DNA of 64,000 nucleotides. Source: Heracleum sosnowskyi (taxonomy: Eukaryota > Streptophyta > Magnoliopsida > Apiales > Apiaceae). Positions within the stretch are counted from its first letter, which is position 1. Each line of letters opens with the position of its first letter. The notes beneath the pieces are model-generated. The model was given only the letters and a program-made list of their open reading frames with translations, did not search any database and was not told the origin of the DNA. The stretch is from the NCBI GenBank assembly GCA_030848705.1, contig CM061236.1, positions 54,269,481-54,333,480 of the forward strand, in the 5' to 3' direction. Shown here one piece after another: positions 49,701 through 62,192 of this stretch. Made by a program: the position numbers and the translations under genes.

Positions 49701-52700
49701 TCAATTTCGGTTTTAGTTTGGCCAAACAAACCAGTTTAAGTCAATTTCCACCACATTAGAGTGGATTTCGACCACATCCTGGCAAGATTAACATATTATC
49801 ATAATATATATGAACTTTGACCACTTTTTGGGATACTCATATACCAGTTTCATCCGAGTCAATTTCGGTTTTAGTTTGGCCAAACAAACCAATTTAAGTC
49901 AATTTCCACCACATCAGAGTGGATTTCGACCACTTCCTGGCATGATTAACATATTATCAGAATTTACGTCAACTATGACCATTTTTTGGGGTCCTCCAAT
50001 AACAGTTTCACCCGAGTCAATTTCGGCTCTAGTTTGGTCAAACTAACCAATTTAAGTCACTTTCCACCACTTTAGAGTGGATTTCGACCACATCCTGGCA
50101 TGATTAACATATTATTATAATATACTTGAACTTTGACCAATTTTTGGGATCCTCATATACCAGTTTCATCCGAGTCAATTTCGGTTTTAGTTTAGCCAAA
50201 CAAACCAATTTAAGTCAATTTCCACCACATTAGAGTGGATTTCGACCACTTCTTCGCATGATTAACGTATTATAATAAAATACATCAACTATGACCATTT
50301 TTGGGGGTCCTCTAATAACAGTTTCATCCGAGTCAATTTCGGCTCTAGTTTGGCCAAAGTAACCAATTTAAGTCACTTTCCACCACTTTAGATGGGATTT
50401 CGACCACATCCTGGATTATTAACATATTATCATAATATACATGAACTTTGACCACTTTTTGGGACCTCTGATACCAGTTTCATCCAAGTCAATTATGGCT
50501 CTAGTTTGGCTAAACTAACCAATTTAAGTAACTTTCCACCACATTAGAGTGGAATTCGAGCACATCCTGGCATGATTATCATATTATCATAATTTACATC
50601 AACTTTGACCACTTTTTGGGGTCCTCTGATTCCAGTTCCATCCGAGTCAATTTCGGCTCTAGTTTGGCCAACTCACCAATTTAAGTCACTTTCCACCACA
50701 TTAGAGTGGATTTCGACCACATCCTGGCATGATTAACATAATATCATAATATACATGAACTTTGACCACTTTTTGGGATCCTCATATACCAGTTTCTTCC
50801 GAGTCAATTTCGGTTTTAGTTTGGCCAAACAAACCAATTTAAGTCAATTTCCACCACATTTGAGTGGATTTCGACCACTTCCTTGCATGATTAACATATT
50901 ATCAGAATTTACGTCAACTATGACCATTTTTTGGGGTCCTCCAATAACAGTTTCACCCGAGTCAATTTCGGCTCTAGTTTGGTCAAACTAACCAATTTAA
51001 GTCACTTTCCACCACTTTAGAGTGGATTTCGACCACATCCTGGCATGATTAACATATTATTATAATATACTTGAACTTTGACCAATTTTTGGGATCCTCA
51101 TATACCAGTTTCATCCGAGTCAATTTCGGTTTTAGTTTAGCCAAACAAACCAATTTAAGTCAATTTCCACCACATTAGAGTGGATTTCGACCACTTCTTG
51201 GCATGATTAACGTATTATAATAAAATACATCAACTATGACCATTTTTGGGGGTCCTCTAATAACAGTTTCATCCGAGTCAATTTCGGCTCTAGTTTGGCC
51301 AAAGTAACCAATTTAAGTCACTTTCCACCACTTTAGATGGGATTTCGACCACATCCTGGATTATTAACATATTATCATAATATACATGAACTTTGACCAC
51401 TTTTTGGGACCTCTGATACCAGTTTCATCCAAGTCAATTATGGCTCTAGTTTGGCTAAACTAACCAATTTAAGTAACTTTCCACCACATTAGAGTGGAAT
51501 TCGAGCACATCCTGGCATGATTATCATATTATCATAATTTACATCAACTTTGACCACTTTTTGGGGTCCTCTGATTCCAGTTCCATCCGAGTCAATTTCG
51601 GCTCTAGTTTGGCCAACTCACCAATTTAAGTCACTTTCCACCACATTAGAGTGGATTTCGACCACATCTTGGCATGATTAACATATTATCATAATATACA
51701 TGAACTTTCACCACTTTTTGGGATACTCAATACCAGTTTCATCCGAGTCAATTTCGGTTTTAGTTTAGCCAAACAAACCAAATTAAGTCAATTTCCACCA
51801 CATTATAGTGGATTTCGACCACTTCTTGTCATGATTAACATATTATCATAAAATACATCAATTATGACCATTTTTTGGGGTCCTCCAATAACAGTTTCAT
51901 TCGAGTCAATTTCGGCTCTAGTTTGGCCAAATTAACCAATTTAAGTCACTTTCCACCACATTAGAGTGGATTTCGACCACATCCTGGCATGATTAATATA
52001 TTATCATAATTTACATAAACTTTGCCCACTTTTTGGGGACCTCTGATACCAGTTTCATCCAAGTCAATGCTCTAGATTGGCTAAACTAACCAATTTAAGT
52101 AACTTTCCACCACATTAGAGTGGAATTCCAGAACATCCTGGCATGATTATCATATTATCATAATTTACATCAACTTTGACCACTTTTTGGGGTCCTCTGA
52201 TACCAGTTCCATCCGATTCAATTTCGGCTCTAGTTTGGCCAACTCACCAATTTAAGTCACTTTCCACCACATTAGAGTGGATTTCGACCACATCCTGCCA
52301 TGATTAACATAATATCATAATATACATGAACTTTGACCACTTTTTGGGATCCTTTTATACCAGTTTCATCCGAGTCAATTTCGGTTTTAGTTTGGCCAAA
52401 CAAACCAGTTTAAGTCAATTTCCACCACATTAAAGTGGATTTCGACCACATCCTGGCATGATTAACATATTATCATAATATACATGAAATTTGACCACTT
52501 TTTGGGATACTCATATACCAGTTTCATCCGAGTCAATTTCGGTTTTAGTTTGGCCAAACAAACCAATTTAAGTCAATTTCCACCACATTAGAGTGGATTT
52601 CGACCACTTCCTGGCATGATTAACATATTTTCAGAATCTACATCAACTATTACCATTTTTTGGGGTCCTCCAATAACAGTTTCACCCGAGTCAATTTCGG

Positions 52701-53731
52701 CTCTAGTTTGGCCAAACTAACCAATTTTAGTCACTTTCCACCACTTTAGAGTGGATTTCGACCACATCATGGCATGATTAACATAATATCATAATATAAA
52801 TGAACTTTGACCACTTTTTGGGATCCTTATATACCAGTTTCATCTGAGTCAATTTCGGTTTTAGTTTGGCCAAACAAACCAGTTTAAGTCAATTTCCACC
52901 ACATTAGAGTGGATTTCGACCACATCCTGGCATGATTAACATATTATCATAATATACATGAACTTTGACCACTTTTTGGGATACTCATATACCAGTTTCA
53001 TCCGAGTCAATTTCGGTTTTAGTTTGTCCAAAAAACCAATTTAAGTCAATTTCCACCACATTAGAGTGGATTTCGACCACTTCCTGGCATGATTAACATA
53101 TTTTCAGAATTTACATCAACTATTACCATTTTTTGGGGTCCGCCAATAACAGTTTCACCCGAGTCAATTTCGGCTCTAGTTTGGCCAAACTAACCAATTT
53201 TAGTCACTTTCCACCACTTTAGAGTGGATTTCGACCACGTCATGGGATGATTAACATAATATCATAATATACATGAACTTGGCCACTTTTTGGGATCCTC
53301 ATATACCAGTTTCATCCGAGTCAATTTCGGTTTTATTTAGCCAAACTAACCAATTTAAGTCAATTTCCACCACATTAGAATGGATTTCGACCACTTCTTG
53401 TCATGATTAACATATTATCATAAAATACATCAACTATGACCATATTTTGGGGTCCTCCAATAACAGTTTCATCCGAGTCAATTTCGGCTCTAGTTTGGCC
53501 AAAGTAACCAATTTAAGTCACTTTCCACCACTTTAGATTGGATTTCGACCACATCCTGGCATGATTAACATATTATCATAATATACATGAACTTTGACCA
53601 CTTTTTGGGATCCTTATATACCAGTTTAATCTGAATCAATTTCGGTTTTAGTTTTGCCAAACAAACTAGTTTAAGTCAATTTCCACCACATTAGAGTGGA
53701 TTTCGACCACATCCTGGCATGATTAACATAT
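46703..53731 (+). repeat. 7,029-bp segmental duplication, copy 2
   Basis: All the markers of copy 1 recur 7,029 bp later, including one-off indels. I noticed very few differences. One is ccaccacattag here (near 47,136) against ccaccatattag in copy 1 (near 40,105). Beyond 53,731 the sequence continues with gggatactcatatacc, whereas copy 1 is followed by gggatcctcagatatacc, so both breakpoints lie inside homologous satellite. The near identity indicates a very recent event. Confidence 0.92.
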
Positions 53732-56700
53732 TATCATAATATACGTGAACTTTGACCACTTTTTGGGATACTCATATACCAGTTTCATCCGAGTCAATTT
53801 CGGTTTTAGTTTGGCCAAACAAACCAATTTAAGTAAATTTCCACCACATTAGAGTGGATTTCGACCACTTCCTGGCATGATTAACATATTTTCAGAATTT
53901 ACATCAACTATTACCATTTTTTGGGGTCCTCCAATAACAGTTTCACCCTAGTCAATTTCGGCTCTATTTGGCCAAACTAACGAATTTTAGTCACTTTCCA
54001 CCACTTTATAGTGGATTTCGACCACATCATGGGATGATTAACATAATATCATAATATATATGAACTCTGACCACTTTTTGGGATCCTCATATACCAGTTT
54101 CATCCGAGTCAATTTCGGTTTTAGTTTAGCCAAACAAACCAATTTAAGTCAATTTCCACCACATTAGAGTGGATTTCGACCACTTCTTGTCATGATTAAC
54201 ATATTATCATAAAATACACCAACTATGACCATTTTTTGGGGTCCTCCAATAACAGTTTCATCCAAGTCAATTTCGGCTCTAGTTTGGCCAAAGTAACCAA
54301 TTTAAGTCACTTTCCACCACTTTAGATTGGATTTCGACCACATCCTGGCATGATTAACATATTATCATAATATACATGAACTTTGACCAATTTTTGGGAT
54401 CCTTATATACCAGTTTAATCCGAGTCAATTTCGGTTTTAGTTTAGCCAAACAAACCAATTTAAGTCAATTTCCACCTCATTAGAGTGGATTTCGACCACT
54501 TCTTGGCATGATTAACATATTATAATAAAATACATCAACTATGACCATTTTTTGGGGTCCTCCAATAACAGTTTCATCCGAGTCAATTTCGGCTCTAGTT
54601 TGGCCAAAGTAACCAATTTAAGTCACTTTCCACCACTTTAGAGTGGATTTAGACCCCATCCTGGCATGATTAACATATTATCATAATATACTTGAACTTT
54701 GACCACTTTTTGGGATCCTCATGTACCAGTTTCAGCCGAGTCAATTTCGGTTTTAGTTTAGCCAAACAACCAATTTAAGTCAATTTCCACCAAATTAGAG
54801 TGCATTTCGACAACTTCTTGGCATGATTAACATATTATAATAAAATACATCAACTATGACCATTTTTGGGTGTCCTCCAATAACAGTTTCATCTGAGTCA
54901 ATTTCGGCTCTAGTTTGGCCAAAGTAACCAATTTAAGTCACTTTCCACCACATTAGAGTGGATTTCGACCATATCCTGGCATGATTAATATATTATCATA
55001 ATTTACATCAACTTTGACCACTTTTTGGGGTCCTCTAATACCAGTTTCATTCAAGTCAATTATGGCTCTAGTTTGGCTAAACTAACCAATTTAAGTAACT
55101 TTCCACCACATTAGAGTGGAATTGGAGCACATCCTGGCATGATTATCATATTATCATTGTTTACATCAACTTTGACCACTTTTTGGGGTCTTCTGATACT
55201 AGTTCCATCCGAGTCCATTTCGGCTCTAGTTTGGCCAACTCATCAATTTAAGTCACTTTCCACCACATTAGAGTGGATTTCGACCACATCCTGGCATGAT
55301 TAACATAGTATCATAATATACATGAACTTTGACCACTTTTTGGGATACTCATATACCAGTTTCATCGAGTCAATTTCGGTTTTAGTTTGGCCAAACAAAC
55401 CAATTTAAGTCAATTTCCACCACATTAGAGTGGATTTCGACCACTTCCTGTCATGATTAACATATTTTCAGAATTTACATCAACTATTACCATTTTTTGG
55501 GGTCCTCCAATAACAGTTTCACCCGAGTCAATTTCGGCTCTAGTTTGGCCAAACTAACCAATTTTAGTCACTTTCCACCACTTTAGAGTGGATTTCGACC
55601 ACGTCATGGGATGATTAACATAATATCATAATATACATGAACTTGGCCACTTTTTGGGATCCTCATATACCAGTTTCATCCGAGTCAATTTCGGTTTTAT
55701 TTAGCCAAACTAACCAATTTAAGTCAATTTCCACCACATTAGAATGGATTTCGACCACTTCTTGTCATGATTAACATATTATCATAAAATACATCAACTA
55801 TGACCATTTTTTGGGGTCCTCCAATAACAGTTTCATCCGAGTCAATTTCGGCTCTAGTTTGGCCAAAGTAACCAATTTAAGTCACTTTCCACCACTTTAG
55901 ATTGGATTTCGACCACATCCTGGCATGATTAACATATTATCATAATATACATGAACCTTGACCACTTTTTGGGATCCTTATATACCAGTTTCATCCGAGT
56001 CAATTTCGGTTTTAGTTTAGCCAAACAAACCAAATTAAGTCAATTTCCACCACATTAGAGTGGATTTCGACCACTTCTTGTCATGATTAACATATTATCA
56101 TAAAATACATCAACTATGACCATTTTTTGGGGTCCTCCAATAACAGTTTCATCCGAGTCAATTTCGGCTCTAGTTTGGCCAAAGTAACCAATTTAAGTCA
56201 CTTTCCACCACTTTAGATTGGATTTCGACCACATCCTGGCATGATTAACATATTATCATAATATACATGAACTTTGACCACTTTTTGGGATCCTTATATA
56301 CCAGTTTAATCCGAGTCAATTTCGGTTTTAGTTTTTTTGCCAAACAAACCAGTTTAAGTCAATTTCCACCACATTAGAGTGGATTTCGACCACATCCTGG
56401 CATGATTAACATATTATCATAATATACATGAACTTTGACCACTTTTTGGGATACTCATATACCAGTTTCATCCGAGTCAATTTCGGTTTTAGTTTGGCCA
56501 AACAAACCAATTTAAGTCAATTTCCACCACATTAGAGTGGATTTCGACCACTTCCTGGCATGATTAACATATTTTCAGAATTTACATCAACTATTACCAT
56601 TTTTTGGGGTCCTCCAATAACAGTTTCACCCTAGTCAATTTCGGCTCTATTTGGCCAAACTAACCAATTTTAGTCACTTTCCACCACTTTATAGTGGATT

Positions 56701-58130
56701 TCGACCACATCATGGGATGATTAACATAATATCATAATATATATGAACTCTGACCACTTTTTGGGATCCTCATATACCAGTTTCATCCGAGTCAATTTCG
56801 GTTTTAGTTTAGCCAAACAAACCAATTTAAGTCAATTTCCACCACATTAGAGTGGATTTCGACCACTTCTTGTCATGATTAACATATTATCATAAAATAC
56901 ACCAACTATGACCATTTTTTGGGGTCCTCCAATAACAGTTTCATCCGAGTCAATTTCGGCTCTAGTTTGGCCAAAGTAACCAATTTAAGTCACTTTCCAC
57001 CACTTTAGATTGGATTTCGACCACATCCTGGCATGATTAACATATTATCATAATATACATGAACTTTGACCAATTTTTGGGATCCTTATATACCAGTTTA
57101 ATCCGAGTCAATTTCGGTTTTAGTTTAGCCAAACAAACCAATTTAAGTCAATTTCCACCTCATTAGAGTGGATTTCGACCACTTCTTGGCATGATTAACA
57201 TATTATAATAAAATACATCAACTATGACCATTTTTTGGGGTCCTCCAATAACAGTTTCATCCGAGTCAATTTCGGCTCTAGTTTGGCCAAAGTAACCAAT
57301 TTAAGTCACTTTCCACCACTTTAGAGTGGATTTCGACCCCATCCTGGCATGATTAACATATTATCATAATATACTTGAACTTTGACCACTTTTTGGGATC
57401 CTCATGTACCAGTTTCAGCCGAGTCAATTTCGGTTTTAGTTTAGCCAAACAACCAATTTAAGTCAATTTCCACCAAATTAGAGTGCATTTCGACAACTTC
57501 TTGGCATGATTAACATATTATAATAAAATACATCAACTATGACCATTTTTGGGTGTCCTCCAATAACAGTTTCATCTGAGTCAATTTCGGCTCTAGTTTG
57601 GCCAAAGTAACCAATTTAAGTCACTTTCCACCACATTAGAGTGGATTTCGACCATATCCTGGCATGATTAATATATTATCATAATTTACATCAACTTTGA
57701 CCACTTTTTGGGGTCCTCTAATACCAGTTTCATTCAAGTCAATTATGGCTCTAGTTTGGCTAAACTAACCAATTTAAGTAACTTTCCACCACATTAGAGT
57801 GGAATTGTAGCACATCCTGGCATGATTATCATATTATCATTATTTACATCAACTTTGACCACTTTTTGGGGTCTTCTGATACTAGTTCCATCCGAGTCCA
57901 TTTCGGCTCTAGTTTGGCCAACTCATCAATTTAAGTCACTTTCCACCACATTAGAGTGGATTTCGACCACATCCTGGCATGATTAACATAGTATCATAAT
58001 ATACATGAACTTTGACCACTTTTTGGGATACTCATATACCAGTTTCATCGAGTCAATTTCGGTTTTAGTTTGGCCAAACAAACCAATTTAAGTCAATTTC
58101 CACCACATTAGAGTGGATTTCGACCACTTC
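53732..58130 (+). repeat. Satellite with 2,683-bp duplication
   Basis: Seventeen monomers minus three bases give a 2,683-bp offset. Shared markers are ccctagtc with ggctctatttgg (53,948 and 56,631), tttcagccgag (near 54,730 and 57,413), accatatcc (near 54,967 and 57,650) and tttcatcgagtc (near 55,361 and 58,044). The match ends near 55,450 in the first copy and 58,130 in the second. A 3-base t-run expansion (gtttttttgcc) is seen at 56,331. No other element is visible. Confidence 0.83.
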
Positions 58131-61100
58131 CTGGCATGATTAACATATTATCAGAATTTACGTCAACTATGACCATTTTTTGGGGTCCTCCAATAACAGT
58201 TTCACCCGAGTCAATTTCGGCTCTAGTTTGGTCAAACTAACCATTTTAAGTCACTTTCCACCACTTTAGAGTGGATTTCGACCACATCCTGGTATGATTA
58301 ACATATTATTATAATATACTTGAACTTTGACCAATTTTTGGGATCCTCATATACCAGTTTCATCCGAGTCAATTTCGGTTTTAGTTTAGCCAAACAAACC
58401 AATTTAAGTCAATTTCCACCACATTAGAGTGGATTTCGACCACTTCTTGGCATAATTAACGTATTATAATAAAATACATCAACTATGACCATTTTTGGGG
58501 GTCCTTCAATAACAGTTTCATCTGAGTCAATTTCGGCACTAGTTTGGCCAAAGTAACCAATTTAAGTCACTTTCCACCACATTATAGTGGATTTCGAGCA
58601 CATCCTGGCATGATTAATATATTATCATAATTTACCTCAACTTTGACCACTTTTTGGGGACCTCTGATACCAGTTTCATCCAAGTCAATTATGGCTCTAG
58701 TTTGGCTAAACTAACCAATTTAAGTAACTTTCCACCACATTAGAGTGGAATTCGAGCACATCCTGGCATGATTATCATATTATCATAATTTACATCAACT
58801 TTGACCACTTTTTGGGGTCCTCTGATTCCAGTTCCATCCGAGTCAATTTCGGCTCTAGTTTGGCCAACTCACCAATTTAAGTCACTTTCCACCACATTAG
58901 AGTCGATTTCGACCACATCCTGGCATGATTAACATAATATCATAATATACATGAACTTTGACCACTTTTTGGGATCCTCATATACCAGTTTCTTCCGAGT
59001 CAATTTCGGTTTTAGTTTAGCCAAACAAACCAAATTAATTCAATTTCCACCACATTAGAGTGGATTTCGACCACTTGTTGTCATGATTAACATATTATCA
59101 TAAAATACATCAATTATGACCATTTTTTGTGGTCCTCCAATAACAGTTTCATTCGAGTCAATTTCGGCTCTAGTTTGGCCAAATTAACCAATTTAAGTCA
59201 CTTTCCACCACATTATAGTGGATTTCGACCACATCCTGGCATGATTAATATATTATCATAATTTACATAAACTTTGCCCACTTTTTGGGGACCTCTGATA
59301 CCAGTTTCATCCAAGTCAATTATGGCTCTAGATTGGCTAAACTAACCAATTTAAGTAACTTTCCACCACATTAGAGTGGAATTCGAGAACATCCTGGCAT
59401 GATTATCATATTATCATAATTTACATCAACTTTGACCACTTTTTGGGGTCCTCTGATACCAGTTCCATTCGATTCAATTTCGGCTCTAGTTTGGCCAACT
59501 CACCAATTTAAGTCACTTTCCACCACATTAGAGTGGATTTCGACCACATCCTCCATGATTAACATAATATCATAATATACCTGAACTTTGACCACTTTTT
59601 GGGATCCTCATATACCAGTTTCATCCGAGTCAATTTCGGCTTTAGTTTAGTCAAACAAACCAATTTAAGTCAATTTTTACCACATTAGAGTGGATTTCGA
59701 CCACTTCTTGTCATGATTAACATATTATCATAAAATACATCAACTATGACCATTTTTTGGAGTCCTCCAATAACAGTTTAATCCGAGTCAATTTCGGCTC
59801 TAGTTTGGCCAAAGTAACCAATTTAAGTCACTCTCCACCACTTTAGATTGGATTTCGACCACATCCTGGCATGATTAACATAATATCATAATATAAATGA
59901 TCTTTGACCACTTTTTGGGATCCTTATATACCAGTTTCATCCGAGTCAATTTCGGTTTTAGTTTGGCCAAACAAACCAGTTTAAGTCAATTTCCACCACA
60001 TTAGAGTGGATTTCCACCACATCCTGGCATGATTAACATATTATCATAATATACATGAACTTTGACCACATTATGGGATACTCAATACCAGTTTCATCCG
60101 AGTCAATTTCGGTTTTAGTTTAGCCAAACAAACCAATTTAAGTCAATTTCCACCAAATTAGAGTGGATTTCGACCACTTCTTGTCATGATTAACATATTA
60201 TCATAAAATACATCAACTATGACCATTTTTTGGGGTCCTCCAAAAACAGTTTCATCCGAGTCAATTTCGGCTCTAGTTTGGCCAAAGTAACCAATTTAAG
60301 TCACTCTCCACCACTTTAGATTGGATTTCGACCACATCCTGGCATGATTAACATAATATCATAATATACATGAACTTTGACCACTTTTTGGGATACTCAT
60401 ATACCAGTTTCATCCGAGTCAATTTCGGTTTTAGTTTGGCCAAACAAACCAATTTAAGTCAATTTCCACCACATTAGAGTGGATTTCGACCACTTCCTGG
60501 CATGATTAACATATTTTCAGAATCTACATCAACTATTACCATTTTTTGGGGTCCTCCAATAACAGTTTCACCCGAGTCAAATTCGGCTCTAGTTTGGCCA
60601 AACTAACCAATTTTAGTCACTTTCCACCACTTTAGAGTGGATTTCGACCACATCATGGCATGATTAACATAATATCATAATATAAATGAACTTTGACCAC
60701 TTTTTGGGATCCTTATATACCAGTTTCATCCGAGTCAATTTCGGTTTTAGTTTGGCCAAACAAACCAGTTTAAGTCAATTTCCACCACATTAGAGTGGAT
60801 TTCGACCACATCCTGGCATGATTAACATATTATCATAATATATATGAACTTTGACCAATTTTTGGGATACTCATATACCAGTTTCATCCGAGTCAATTTC
60901 GATTTTAGTTTGGCCAAACAAACCAATTTAAGTCAATTTCCACCACATTAGAGTGGATTTCGACCACTTCCTGGCATGATTAACATATTTTCAGAATTTA
61001 CATCAACTATTACCATTTTTTGGGGTCATCCAATAACAGTTTCACCCGAGTCAATTTCGGCTCTAGTTTGGCCAAACTAACCAATTTTAGTCACTTTCCA

Positions 61101-62152
61101 CCACTTTAGAGTGGATTTCGACCACGTCATGGGATGATTAACATAATATCATAATATACATGAACTTGGCCACTTTTTGGGATCCTCATATACCAGTTTC
61201 ATCCGAGTCAATTTCGGTTTTATTTAGCCAAACTAACCAATTTAAGTCAATTTCCACCACATTAGAATGGATTTCGACCACTTCTTGTCATGATTAACAT
61301 ATTATCATAAAATACATCAACTATGACCATTTTTTGGGGTCCTCCAATAACAGTTTCATCCGAGTCAATTTCGGCTCTAGTTTGGCCAAAGTAACCAATT
61401 TAAGTCACTTTCCACCACTTTAGATTGGATTTCGACCACATCCTGGCATGATTAACATATTATCATAATATACATGAACTTTGACCACTTTTTGGGATCC
61501 TTATATACCAGTTTCATCCGAGTCAATTTCAGTTTTAGTTTAGCCAAACATACCAATTTAAGTCAATTTCCACCACATTAGAGTGGATTTCGACCACTTC
61601 TTGGCATGATTAACATATTATAATAAAATACATCAACTACGACCATTTTTGGGGGTCCTCCAATAACAGTTTCATCCGAGTCAATTTCGGCTCTAGTTTG
61701 GCCAAAGTAACCAATTTAAGTCACTTTCCACCACTTTAGACTGGATTTCGACCACATCCTGGCATGATTAACATATTATCACAATATACATGAACTTTGA
61801 CCACTTTTTGGGATCCTCATATACCAGTTTCATCCGAGTCAATTTCGGTTTTAGTTTAGCCAAACAAACCAATTTAAGTCAATTTCCACCACATTAGAGT
61901 GCATTTCGACAACTTCTTGGCATGATTAACATATTATAATAAAATACATCAACTATGACCATTTTTGGGGTTCCTCCAATAACAGTTTCATCTGAGTCAA
62001 TTTCGGCTCTAGTTTGGCCAAAGTAACCAATTTAAGTCACTTTCCACCGCATTAGAGTGGATTTCGACCACATCCTGGCATGATTAATATATTATCATAA
62101 TTTACATCAACTTTGACCATTTTTTGGGGTCCTCCAATACCAGTTTCATTCA
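58131..62152 (+). repeat. Mixed, diverged satellite
   Basis: A, B and C monomers in an order that resembles pieces of the 2,520-bp HOR (58.6-60.3 kb) and then of the 45-46 kb region (60.4-61.3 kb, with tcagaatctac and aacttggccac). Single-base changes and short indels are frequent, for example cctccatgatt near 59,550 and gaccacattatggg near 60,064. I see nothing except satellite. Confidence 0.82.
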
Positions 62153-62192
62153 AGTCAATTATGGCTCTAGTTTGGCTAAACTAACCAATTTA
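62153..62192 (+). repeat. 40-bp remnant monomer
   Basis: This monomer runs only from its first agtcaatt (here agtcaattatgg) to the internal agtcaatttc, then jumps to the ggttttag that follows a monomer start. The missing 118 bp is exactly what is lost if recombination or slippage pairs the internal decamer (monomer position 41) with the boundary decamer (position 1 of the next monomer). Confidence 0.85.
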
